Positions 55,884 to 64,000 of a stretch of 64,000 nucleotides of DNA are shown one piece after another. The position numbers and the translations under genes were made by a program. Source of the DNA: DAIODI01 sp046349255 (GTDB lineage Bacteria; Pseudomonadota; Alphaproteobacteria; Rhizobiales; Aestuariivirgaceae). Where the stretch lies: contig JAXMCR010000002.1 in the NCBI GenBank assembly GCA_046349255.1, positions 1,302,001-1,366,000 of the forward strand, in the 5' to 3' direction. The number at the start of each line of letters is the position of its first letter. Within the stretch, counting starts at the first letter, position 1. The notes under the pieces are model-generated. The model was not told where the DNA came from, ran no database searches, and saw nothing but the letters and a program-made list of their open reading frames with translations.

Positions 55884-56596
55884 CGGGCGCGCCTGCCGTC
55901 GTGCTCGATGCAGTGCGCTTCGACTACGAGGACATGCGCATGTCCTTCGACGGCACGGTGCCGGCGGGCGCCCTGTGTGCGGTCATCGGGCCAAGCGGGG
56001 CGGGGAAGTCGACGCTCCTCAACCTCGTCGCCGGCTTCGAGCGGCCGCTCGCGGGGCGCATCCTGATCGGCGCGGACGACGTGACCGATGCGCCGCCGCA
56101 GGCGCGGCCCGTGAGCATGATCTTCCAGGACAACAACCTCTTCGCCCATCTCGACGTGGCGACCAACGTGGCGCTCGGCATCTCGTCGGCGTTGCGGCTC
56201 ACGGCAACGGATCGTGCGCGCGTCGAGGAGGCGCTGGCGCGAGTCGGGCTGCCGCAGATGACGAAGCGCCTCCCGGCGGAACTCTCCGGCGGCGAACGCC
56301 AGCGCGTGGCGATCGCCCGCGCGCTCGTGCGCAACCGTCCGGTGCTGCTCCTCGACGAACCGTTCGCAGCACTCGGCCCCGCACTCCGCCGCGACATGAT
56401 CGGCCTCGTGCAGAGCCTGATGGCCGAGCGGCCGCTCACCGTGCTCTGGGTCACGCACGAACCACAGGATGCGCGGCGCGACGCCACGCACACGGCGTAC
56501 GTCGCGGCGGGACGCATCGTGGCGATCGAACCCTCGGCCACGCTCTTCGCCGACCCGGCACGCACGCCCGGCCTTGCCGACTACCTCGGCGTCTGA
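55880..56596 (+). CDS. thiQ: Thiamine ABC transporter ATPase
   Basis: ATP-binding subunit of the thiamine importer. It has 238 residues. Walker A GPSGAGKS is at 37-44, the Q loop in MIFQDNNLFAHLDV, signature LSGGERQRVAIARAL and Walker B VLLLDEPFAALG with the switch HEPQDA. The ATG overlaps the thiP stop (ATGA). A 92-base gap rich in short GC inverted elements follows before the aminotransferase gene. Confidence 0.96.
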   Translation: MTGAPAVVLDAVRFDYEDMRMSFDGTVPAGALCAVIGPSGAGKSTLLNLVAGFERPLAGRILIGADDVTDAPPQARPVSMIFQDNNLFAHLDVATNVALGISSALRLTATDRARVEEALARVGLPQMTKRLPAELSGGERQRVAIARALVRNRPVLLLDEPFAALGPALRRDMIGLVQSLMAERPLTVLWVTHEPQDARRDATHTAYVAAGRIVAIEPSATLFADPARTPGLADYLGV

Positions 56597-56688
56597 ATGG
56601 CAGGCCCGCGAGGGGGCTGCTTGCTCCGCCGCCCTCGCCGTGGGAGAGAGGGGTCCAAAAGACGACAAGAGTTTCGAGGAGACGCGAC

Positions 56689-57870
56689 ATGACGCTCGCG
56701 AACGGACGCCGCGTGCTGGCGACGCCAGGCCCCACGACGCTGCCGGACGAGGTGCTCGGCGCGATGCACCGCCAGCCGATCGACCTCTACGGGCCGGAGA
56801 TGGAGCGCATCAGCGTCTCCTGTCTCGAGGACCTGAAACCCATCTTCGGCACGAGGGCCGCCAGCACCTACGTCTACGCCTGCAACGGCCACGGCGCGTG
56901 GGAAGGCGCGGTCACCAACGTGTTCTCGAGGGGCGACAAGGTGCTGGTGCTCGAGAGCGGCCGCTTCGCGATCGGCTGGGGCGAACTTGCGAGCGTCCTC
57001 GGCATCGAGGTCGAGGTGCTGAAGGAGCGCCCGCGCCGCGCCGTCGATCCAGCCGCGCTCACCGAGCGGCTCAAGGCCGACCGTGCGCATGCGATCAAGG
57101 CGGTGCTCGTCGTGCAGGTCGACACTGCGTCGAGCGTCGTCAACGACATCCCGGCGCTGCGGCGGGCGATCGATGCGGCGAACCATCCGGCGCTCTTCAT
57201 GGTGGACTGCATCGCCTCCTTTGCGACGATGCCGTTCGAGATGGACGCCTGGGGCGTCGACGTCACGGTGGCCGCCTCGCAGAAGGGCATGATGCTGCCG
57301 CCGGGCCTGGGATTCGTCGCCGCGGGGCCGAAGGCGAAGGCCGCCCACAAGGCCGCGGGGCTCGTCACGCGCTACTGGGACTGGACGTTCCGCGACGGGA
57401 CGGAGAACTACATGAAGCACTGCGGCACGGCGCCCGAGCACCTGATCTTCGGCCTGCGCGCGGCACTCGACATGCTGTCCCGCGAGGGCCTGCCGAACGT
57501 CCATCGCCGCCATGCGGTTCTCGCCGAGGCGACGCGTGCGGCCGTCGCGCAATGGTCGAAGGGCGGGGCGATCGAGTTCAACATCCTCGATCCGGCAGAG
57601 CGTTCGAACGCGGTCACGACCGTGCGCACGGCCTTCGACCCGGCCGCCCTCATCGACTGGTGCGAGCGGATCTGCGGCGTGACGCTCGGCATCGCCATCG
57701 GTGACGTCGCCGGCAAGGGGTTCCGCATCGCCCACATGGGCCACGTGAACGCGCCGACGATCCTCGGCGTCATCGGCACGGTCGAGGCGGCGCTCGTCGC
57801 GCTCGACATCGCGGCCGACGGTGGCGCGGACGCCGCCGCGCGCGCCATCGGCGATGCGCTGAAAGCCTGA
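56689..57870 (+). CDS. Class V pyridoxal-phosphate aminotransferase
   Basis: Predicted aminotransferase of the alanine-, serine- or aspartate-glyoxylate group. It has 393 residues. The start LATPGPTTLPDEVLGAMHRQ, the cofactor-site CNGHGAWEGAVTN and the Schiff-base Lys199 in ASQKGMMLPPG are visible. The ribosome binding site is GAGGAGA. It follows thiQ by 92 bases and precedes the amidohydrolase by 29. It may be in the thi transcript or start its own unit. The amino donor and acceptor are not known. Confidence 0.87.
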   Translation: MTLANGRRVLATPGPTTLPDEVLGAMHRQPIDLYGPEMERISVSCLEDLKPIFGTRAASTYVYACNGHGAWEGAVTNVFSRGDKVLVLESGRFAIGWGELASVLGIEVEVLKERPRRAVDPAALTERLKADRAHAIKAVLVVQVDTASSVVNDIPALRRAIDAANHPALFMVDCIASFATMPFEMDAWGVDVTVAASQKGMMLPPGLGFVAAGPKAKAAHKAAGLVTRYWDWTFRDGTENYMKHCGTAPEHLIFGLRAALDMLSREGLPNVHRRHAVLAEATRAAVAQWSKGGAIEFNILDPAERSNAVTTVRTAFDPAALIDWCERICGVTLGIAIGDVAGKGFRIAHMGHVNAPTILGVIGTVEAALVALDIAADGGADAAARAIGDALKA

Positions 57871-57899
57871 TCACGAACGCCTTCAGATACGGAGAGACC

Positions 57900-59567
57900 A
57901 TGAGCGAAACCGCCGACCTCATCTTCACCAACGCGCACGTCCTGACGATGGACGATGCACGCCCCCGTGCAGAGGCGGTGGCGGTGAAGGGCAACACCAT
58001 CCTCGCGGTCGGGACGAAGGCCGACGTCGAGGCGCTGAAGGGCAAGGGCACGCGCGTCGTCGATGCCAAGGGCGCAACCGTGATGCCGGGGTTCGTCGAG
58101 GGCCACATGCACCTGTTCTCGGGCGCGGCCGAACTCGACCACCTGCAGCTCTTCGGCGTGAAGGGGTTCGATGCGCTCGAGAAGGCCGTGCGTGCGTTCG
58201 CGGCCGCGCATCCCGAGCGGAACGTGCTGGTCGCGCAGGGCGCCGACTACACGATCCTCTCCGACACCGAGCGGGTGACGCGCCACCATCTCGACCGCAT
58301 CATCTCCGATCGCCCCTTCATGATGGCCTCTCCCGACCATCACACGATGTGGGCGAACACGATTGCGCTCGAGAAGGCGGGAATCCTGAAGGGCAAGAAG
58401 CTCGGCCCCGGCAACGAGATCGTGATGGGGGCCGACGGGCTGGCGGAAGGCGAGCTGCGCGAGGGCGAGGCGTTCCAGCCGGTGATGGCGCTCTCCGGCG
58501 CCGGCCGCGAGCGGCTCGGCCTCTCGACCGGCGGCGAGCCCGATCCGATGCCGTCGCCGGCCGAGCGCAAGGCGGACCGCGAGATCGTCAAGAAGGGACT
58601 GGCCTACTGCGCCGAGCACGGCATCACGTCGATCCACAACATGGACGGCAACCTCTACATCCTCGAGCTCCTCTCCGAGATCGAGGCCGAGGGCGACCTC
58701 AAGTGCCGCGTGCGCGTGCCGTTCCACTTCAAGAACTTCATGGACCTCGCCATGCTCGAGAAGGCGAGCATGATGGCCGAGCGCTACAAATCGCCGACGA
58801 TCTCCTCGGGCTTCGTAAAGGTGTTCTACGACGGGGTGCTCGACAGCTTCACGGCGGTGATGATCGACGACTACGCCGACAAGCCGGGCGAGAAGGGCGA
58901 GCCCTTGTTCACGCCCGAGGCCTTCAAGCGCGTTGCGACCGAGATCGACCGCCGCGGCCTGCAGATCGCGGTGCACGCGATCGGCGACGGTGCGGTGCGC
59001 GCGGTGCTCGACGGCTATGAGGCTGCTGCGAAGGCCAACGGCAAGCGCGATTCCCGGCACCGCATCGAACACATCGAGGTGATCCACCCGGACGACATCG
59101 CCCGCTTCGCACGGCTCGGCGTCGTCGCCTCGATGCAGCCGCCGCATCCGCCGGGCACGATGGGCCTGCCGCTCGAGCCGACGGTGTCGCGCATCGGCCG
59201 CCATCGCTGGCACCTCGCCTACGCCTGGCGCACGCTGCGCGAGGCGGGCGCGAGGCTCGTGTTCGCGACCGACTGGCCCGTGTCGCCGATCAACCCGCTG
59301 ACCTCGGTCGAGGCGGCGGTGACGCGCACGAAGTGGGCCGACGATCTTCCCGACCAGCGCCAGACGCTGCCCGAGACGCTCGCGTCCTATACGAAGGACA
59401 GTGCGTACACGGAGTTCATGGAGGGGCGGAAGGGCGAACTGAAGCCGGGCCAGCTTGCCGACATCGTGATGCTCGACGGCGACATCGCCGCGATCCCGCC
59501 GGAGCGCATCGGGCAGATGAAGGTCAAGATGACGGTGTGCGACGGCCGCGTGACGTACGAGCGCTGA
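57900..59567 (+). CDS. Amidohydrolase family 3, YtcJ/NfdA-like
   Basis: Predicted metal-dependent hydrolase of the group containing N-substituted formamide deformylase. It has 555 residues. The metal site starts with H69 and H71 in GFVEGHMHL, then HAIGDGAVRAVLDG and the catalytic Asp in FATDWPVSPINPL. No signal peptide is seen. The stretch PSPAERKADREIVKKGLAYCAEHGITSIHNMD is typical of the YtcJ group. Its place behind thiBPQ raises the idea of a thiamine-fragment deformylase, which is an inference. Confidence 0.87.
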   Translation: MSETADLIFTNAHVLTMDDARPRAEAVAVKGNTILAVGTKADVEALKGKGTRVVDAKGATVMPGFVEGHMHLFSGAAELDHLQLFGVKGFDALEKAVRAFAAAHPERNVLVAQGADYTILSDTERVTRHHLDRIISDRPFMMASPDHHTMWANTIALEKAGILKGKKLGPGNEIVMGADGLAEGELREGEAFQPVMALSGAGRERLGLSTGGEPDPMPSPAERKADREIVKKGLAYCAEHGITSIHNMDGNLYILELLSEIEAEGDLKCRVRVPFHFKNFMDLAMLEKASMMAERYKSPTISSGFVKVFYDGVLDSFTAVMIDDYADKPGEKGEPLFTPEAFKRVATEIDRRGLQIAVHAIGDGAVRAVLDGYEAAAKANGKRDSRHRIEHIEVIHPDDIARFARLGVVASMQPPHPPGTMGLPLEPTVSRIGRHRWHLAYAWRTLREAGARLVFATDWPVSPINPLTSVEAAVTRTKWADDLPDQRQTLPETLASYTKDSAYTEFMEGRKGELKPGQLADIVMLDGDIAAIPPERIGQMKVKMTVCDGRVTYER

Positions 59568-59577
59568 CGGATGAGCC

Positions 59578-60480
59578 TCACTCCGCCGGCGCCTGGGTCC
59601 GCTGCGCCGGCGGGGCCGACTTCCAGATCACCAGAAGACCCGCGAGAATGACGATGGCCGCGCCGAGCAGCATCATCGGCTCGGGCTTTTCCCCGAAGAA
59701 CATGTAGCCGACGATCACCGCCCAGATCATCTGCGAGTAGTCGAACGGCGCGATCGTGGTCGCGTCGGCGTAGCGGTAGCACTCGGTGAGGAAGAGCTGC
59801 GACACGCCGCCAAGCAGCCCCGCCATCACCAGCATCAGAGCCTGCCAAGGCGTCGGCCACACCCAGCCGAACGGCAGCGACAGAAGCGACAGCACCGACG
59901 TCATCAGCGAGAAGTAGACGACGATGGTCGAGGTCGCCTCGCTCGCGATGAGCTTGCGCACGGCGAGTACCGCGAACGCCATGAGGAACGCCGAGGAAAG
60001 GGCCGCGACCGCGCCGATCGTCTCGGCGTGGCTCATCGGGTGGCCGGTCACGGTGAGCTTCGGCCACAGGATCATCAGGATGCCGAGGAACCCCATGATG
60101 ACCGCGATGATGCGTTCGGCCCGCGCCGGTTCGCGCAGGATCACCATGGCGAGGACGGAGAGGATCAACGGGGTCGCGAAGGCGAGCGCCGTCGCCTCTG
60201 GCAGCTGCAGGTAGGCGATGGCGATGAACCACGTCACCATCGCCATGGTGCCGACCGAACCGCGCAGGATGTGGCCGAGGAAGAAGCGCGTCTCGAACGC
60301 GCCCGCGAGCTCGCCACGCCAGGCCAGCAGCGAGAACACCGGCACCAGCGCGAAGAACGAGCGGAAGAAGATCGATTCCCCGACCGGTACGACGTCGGAG
60401 ACCGCCTTGATGCAGGCCGCCATCAGCGTGAAGCCCAGCGTGGAGGCGACCTTCAGCAACACGCCACGAAGAATGTGCAT
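59578..60480 (-). CDS. EamA-family DMT transporter
   Basis: Inner-membrane transporter with ten predicted helices in two EamA repeats and 300 residues. The first repeat includes FFRSFFALVPVFSLL and LPEATALAFATPLILSVLA; the second includes CYRYADATTIAPFDYSQMIWAVIVGY. From memory this matches a rhizobial RhaT/EamA clade. The substrate may be a metabolite or drug and cannot be read from the sequence. It converges on the amidohydrolase gene with 10 bases between stops. Confidence 0.87.
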   Translation of the reverse strand: MHILRGVLLKVASTLGFTLMAACIKAVSDVVPVGESIFFRSFFALVPVFSLLAWRGELAGAFETRFFLGHILRGSVGTMAMVTWFIAIAYLQLPEATALAFATPLILSVLAMVILREPARAERIIAVIMGFLGILMILWPKLTVTGHPMSHAETIGAVAALSSAFLMAFAVLAVRKLIASEATSTIVVYFSLMTSVLSLLSLPFGWVWPTPWQALMLVMAGLLGGVSQLFLTECYRYADATTIAPFDYSQMIWAVIVGYMFFGEKPEPMMLLGAAIVILAGLLVIWKSAPPAQRTQAPAE

Positions 60481-60543
60481 AATGGCGATCGAATCGCACG
60501 GACCACCCCTCCGTGTCTCCCCCTATCTCCATGCGGTGATCGA

Positions 60544-60927
60544 ATGAACGACCCCGGAGGAACGCTCGGCATCGGGCTGGTCGCCCACGACGAGAAGAAG
60601 GCGGACCTCCTCGCGTGGGCGCAGGATCACCGCGCGGCGCTTGCCCGCCACCGTCTCTTCGCCACCGGCACGACGGGCCGGATCCTGAAGGAGGCGACGG
60701 GGCTGCCGATCACGGCGCTGCTCTCCGGCCCGCTCGGCGGCGATGCGCAGCTCGGCGCGATGATCGCGGAACGGCGGCTCGACGCGCTGGTGTTCTTCGT
60801 GGACCCGCTGAGCGCCCACCCGCACGACGTGGACGTGAAGGCCCTGATCCGGCTCGCCTGCCTCTACGACGTCGCGTTCGCCATCAACCGGCGCACGGCA
60901 GACCTGATCCTGCCGGAACCCCGCTAG
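60544..60927 (+). CDS. mgsA: Methylglyoxal synthase
   Basis: Converts dihydroxyacetone phosphate to methylglyoxal and phosphate. It has 127 residues, slightly shorter than the E. coli enzyme. Active-site stretches are VAHDEKKADLLAWA, TGTTGRIL, SGPLGGDAQLGAMI and FFVDPLSAHPHDVDVKAL. The ATG at 60544 gives the family start. It lies 3 bases from the end of the convergent AsmA gene. Confidence 0.93.
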   Translation: MNDPGGTLGIGLVAHDEKKADLLAWAQDHRAALARHRLFATGTTGRILKEATGLPITALLSGPLGGDAQLGAMIAERRLDALVFFVDPLSAHPHDVDVKALIRLACLYDVAFAINRRTADLILPEPR

Positions 60928-60930
60928 GCC

Positions 60931-63900
60931 TCACTTCCGGCCCGTATCGAGCGCCTTCGGCTTGGGCGGCGGCGGTGGCGAGGCGGGAGTCGCCGGCGCG
61001 GGGATCGGCGCGACATAGACGTTGACCGCGCCTTCGCCGGGCACTGGCGGCACCACGGCCGGGATGCCGACAGTATCCGGCGCCGACTGTCCGGCCGCCG
61101 GCTGTCCGGCCGCCGGCGGGACGGCCGGTTTCGGCTTCGGTTGGGGCGGCGGTTCCGGCGCGGCCTGGAACGGCAGCGGCTGCTGATCGACCGCGTCGCC
61201 CGGCGGCGACGGACTCTGCTGTTGTTGCTGCTGTTGCTGCTGCTGCAATTCGTCCTGGAGCTTTTGCTGACGCGCGGCTTCCTCCGCGGCACGCAGCCGG
61301 GTGAGCTCGGCGCGGGTGGCGTCCTCGGATGCCTTGCGCATCGCCGTCGCCTCGCTCTGGCGCGCGGTTTCGACCGCGTCGCGTCGCGCCTGGTCTTCCG
61401 CAGCGCGCGCACGGGCATAGCGGCGCACGGCCTCCTCGGTCACGGCGATCGCCTGCTGGCGGGCGAAGGCACGTTCCTCCTCGACGATCCGCTGCTGTTC
61501 CTTCTGCAAGGCCTCGAGCTGGTCGACGCCTTTCTTCAAGACGTCGACCGTGATCGCCGACTTGAGCGCGGCGACGTCGTAGGTCGCCTCGAGCGCGCCG
61601 GGAAAGCCTGACCATGCCAGTTCGAACGTCGGCAGCGTGCGTCCCGCGTTCTTCAGGTCTAGGTCGGCGGAGAGGTCGAGCTTGCCGCTCGTCAGGTCGA
61701 ACAGGAGCTTCATCGTCCCGTCGATGCCGTCGGGCGCGACGGCGATGGGACCCGTGCCGGCGATCCCCGCGTCGACCGAGAGCGGCACGGACGCATCACC
61801 GACCGCGATGCTCCCGGCCCGCAGCGTCGTGTCGATCAGCACATCGACATCGGGGGCCGCCTTGGCCGTCTCGAGACCGCCGGCGAAGCCCGAAGGATCG
61901 ACGCCGGCCAGTCGCGCCCCCGACAGGCCGAAGCTGCCCGAGCCCTTCAGTGCCGCCAGCACGCTCGCAGGGCTCAATCCTTCGCCCTCGCCCTTCATCG
62001 CGATCGTCGCCGTGCCGCTCAGGGCGGGACTGCCGCTGCCGGCGGTGAGGTGGCGTGACAGGTCGAGCGCGAGTTCGCCGTCGACGCCGACCGCCCAGCC
62101 CTGCCCGGCAGGGCGGGCATCGAGACGTACGCGTGCCGGTGCGCCGGTTTCGCCCGTCCCCGTCACGTCGAGGGCGAGCGCTCCGTTGTCGCCGCGCGCC
62201 GTCATCGTCGCGTTCCCGAGGCCGATCCCCGGCACGAGCGTCATGTCCGTTGCCGTAACGGTCGCGTCCACCGTCGCCCCGCCCGCCGGTGGCCCGGAAA
62301 AGGGACGGTCGAGCGTCATCGCGCCGTCGCCACGCATCAGGAGTGTGCCGACGAGAGCAGTCGCGTCGACGGCACCGGCCTTGAGCTTCGCCGATACGGT
62401 GGGCCGGTCGCCGAGCCCGAGTGCAACGTCGCCGGTGACCGTCGATCCGGCGATGTTTCCCGAAAGGCCCGATAGCGCGAGCTTCTCCGCGGATGCAGTG
62501 AGGTTTCCTTCAGCCGAAAGTAGTTTTCCAGCCGGGCCGGCAGCCGCATCGGTCGACAAGCCGAGCGACTGCAGGAGGCCCGTCGCGTCGGGAGCGAGGA
62601 TCGCGAGTCGCCCAACCGCCTGCCACGCGGGGTCGGCCTTCACGGTTCCCTGGAACTGCGTCGCCGCTGCGAAGCCTTCGACGTCGAGCGTCGTCGCGAT
62701 TCCCTTAGCCGGGGTTCCGCTCGCGGTGAGCTTGACCGTCGCGGGCTGGTCCCCGCCGGCCGCGGGCTTGATCCCGCCGAGGCCGGCCAGTGCCGCGCTC
62801 GAGGCGGATTGCGCGTCGAGCGTGACGGCGACCTCGGCGTCGCGCCATGCCGTGGTGATGCCGTTGAACCGTGCGTCGAGCCGGCCGCGCGCCGGACCGA
62901 CCGCACCATTGCCGGTGACGGCGGCGACGGTCTTGCCGGCAGCCTGGTGCGCCTCTGCCTTCAGCGAGGCGATAAGCGGGCCGGTCAGCGTCTCGGCGAT
63001 CTCGGACGGCGCCCCAAGGAACCGCGCCAGGAGTTTGGGATCATCGGCGTTGAGGTCGGCCGCGAGCGTGCCTTCGATGCCGTCCGCCGGCAGCGCAACG
63101 AGCCCGGTCGCAGACATGCGGCCACCGCCGACGTCGCCCAGATCGAACCGCTTCACGTCGAAGCCATCAATGCGCGAGGCGACGTCGATCGCGACCGACT
63201 TTGCAGTGACACCGTTCAACGCCAGCGAGTCGAATTGCGCCGACAGCGAAACGTCCGCCGCGGCCGCGACCGCCTTCAGCCGCTCGAGGCTGGGGAGCGT
63301 GGCCGTCGGTACATAGCGCGACGGATCGAACGCATCCGCCGTGAGCACCACGTCGATCGAGGGCCGCTTGCCGTCCTTGTAGTCGAGCCCGAGGCGGCCT
63401 TTCGTGTCGTCGAGCGTCACGTCCGCGTCGTGCAGTGCGATGCGGCCGCTCTCGACCTCGACCGCGCCGCTCAGCGCGAGGTCGCCGCGGGAACCTGTCC
63501 ATGCGCCTTCGGCGAGCGATGCGAGATCCGGCGACAGCCAGGTGAGGAAGTCGCGCAGGGTCCGCGACTGGAGATCGATCCTGCCGGCAAACGAGGCGTG
63601 CGGCGCGGCGCCTTCCAGCCGTCCCGAGAACGAGGCGGTCGTCTGGCCGGGCATGGACGCCCGGAATTCCCGGATCGTGACGCCCGTTTCGTCCGCCGAA
63701 ACTTCGAGCACCGCGCCGTCGAGGGTTTCGCCTTGCGTGGCGAGCGAGGACACGTCGACGCGCAGGTCGGCATCGACGTTCTTCGGCACGTGCGCGGCGA
63801 GTTCCGCGGCCGCGCCCAGAACGCCGGCGGAGAGCAGTTCCTGCCGCTGCTGCTGGCCGATCAGGCGGTCGAGGTCGATACGGGGCGCGCCGAGCTGCGC

Positions 63901-64000
63901 CGTCACGCCGAGACGGGCGCCGAGGTCGATCGCGGCGCTGCCCGCGATCATGTTTGCCGCATCCCCCGCCGCGGCGGGCGAGATCTCGATCTTCGGGAGC
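60931..64000 (-). CDS. AsmA-family protein, start outside window
   Basis: Part of a large inner-membrane-anchored, periplasmic AsmA-like protein, a group involved in lipid transport and envelope homeostasis. The frame is open through base 64000, so at least 1,022 residues are present and the N-terminal anchor is missing. The repetitive beta-groove pattern is seen, with GKLLSAEGNLTASAEKLALSGL and PLSVDAGIAGTGPIAV. Before the end come a helical stretch rich in Glu, Arg and Ala, a run of ten Gln, and a Pro-rich tail with PAAGQ repeats. The internal ATG at 63951 is not the start. Confidence 0.85.
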   Translation of the reverse strand, partial: LPKIEISPAAAGDAANMIAGSAAIDLGARLGVTAQLGAPRIDLDRLIGQQQRQELLSAGVLGAAAELAAHVPKNVDADLRVDVSSLATQGETLDGAVLEVSADETGVTIREFRASMPGQTTASFSGRLEGAAPHASFAGRIDLQSRTLRDFLTWLSPDLASLAEGAWTGSRGDLALSGAVEVESGRIALHDADVTLDDTKGRLGLDYKDGKRPSIDVVLTADAFDPSRYVPTATLPSLERLKAVAAAADVSLSAQFDSLALNGVTAKSVAIDVASRIDGFDVKRFDLGDVGGGRMSATGLVALPADGIEGTLAADLNADDPKLLARFLGAPSEIAETLTGPLIASLKAEAHQAAGKTVAAVTGNGAVGPARGRLDARFNGITTAWRDAEVAVTLDAQSASSAALAGLGGIKPAAGGDQPATVKLTASGTPAKGIATTLDVEGFAAATQFQGTVKADPAWQAVGRLAILAPDATGLLQSLGLSTDAAAGPAGKLLSAEGNLTASAEKLALSGLSGNIAGSTVTGDVALGLGDRPTVSAKLKAGAVDATALVGTLLMRGDGAMTLDRPFSGPPAGGATVDATVTATDMTLVPGIGLGNATMTARGDNGALALDVTGTGETGAPARVRLDARPAGQGWAVGVDGELALDLSRHLTAGSGSPALSGTATIAMKGEGEGLSPASVLAALKGSGSFGLSGARLAGVDPSGFAGGLETAKAAPDVDVLIDTTLRAGSIAVGDASVPLSVDAGIAGTGPIAVAPDGIDGTMKLLFDLTSGKLDLSADLDLKNAGRTLPTFELAWSGFPGALEATYDVAALKSAITVDVLKKGVDQLEALQKEQQRIVEEERAFARQQAIAVTEEAVRRYARARAAEDQARRDAVETARQSEATAMRKASEDATRAELTRLRAAEEAARQQKLQDELQQQQQQQQQQSPSPPGDAVDQQPLPFQAAPEPPPQPKPKPAVPPAAGQPAAGQSAPDTVGIPAVVPPVPGEGAVNVYVAPIPAPATPASPPPPPKPKALDTGRK

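Overview
The window looks like chromosomal DNA from a high-GC alphaproteobacterium, probably of the Hyphomicrobiales (rhizobial) type. This rests on protein content and gene order, not on a database search. Supporting signs are the permuted two-piece tmRNA with an alpha-type SspB, the fumC-DUF4169-ribbon-helix-helix trio, the mur/fts gene order, a long-linker FtsZ, a DUF1127 protein and Wza-like export genes. I see no rRNA or tRNA genes, insertion sequences, phage genes or CRISPR array. The content is mostly core genome.

Layout. Positions 1-8964 hold the division and cell wall cluster murD(partial)-ftsW-murG-murC-murB-ddl-ftsQ-ftsA on the plus strand, mostly joined by 1-20 base overlaps. A block of three alternating palindromes with a period near 198 bp follows (9001-9460). 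Then come rpoD, dnaG and an arginase-family gene on the minus strand, which separate ftsA from ftsZ. From 14949, ftsZ-bamD-recN-ligA-azlC-azlD run on the plus strand without an intervening lpxC. Positions 22506-33907 hold housekeeping and transport genes: aminopeptidase P, a DUF1127 protein, prmA, an amino-acid binding protein, an MFS exporter, uvrD, and a minus-strand operon thyA-folA-amine oxidase.

Positions 34015-34995 hold the permuted ssrA gene followed directly by sspB. Thus the tagging RNA and the adaptor that reads its tag are neighbours. Next come mepA, a PHP-domain protein, fumC and two small genes, then a second set of the same palindromes. The minus-strand block miaA-[leader peptide]-ilvB-ilvN-pdxJ-ilvC makes branched-chain amino acids. 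It carries a clear attenuator whose leader start codon overlaps the miaA stop codon. serB faces miaA, and a polyamine pair (acetylpolyamine amidohydrolase and N-carbamoylputrescine amidase) follows.

Positions 47385-51407 carry polysaccharide genes: a UDP-sugar dehydrogenase, an export lipoprotein, a phosphatase, a nucleotide-sugar epimerase and a RidA protein. Around 53036 a thiamine pyrophosphokinase gene diverges from a TPP riboswitch that leads thiB-thiP-thiQ, then a class V aminotransferase and a formamidase-like amidohydrolase. The window closes with an EamA transporter, methylglyoxal synthase and an AsmA-family gene cut by the window edge.

The items most worth a second look are the ilvBN attenuator nested at the end of miaA, the TPP riboswitch with a readable translational switch and two extra downstream enzymes, the broken ftsA/ftsZ cluster bordered by palindrome repeats, and a divergent pdxJ inside the ilv operon.
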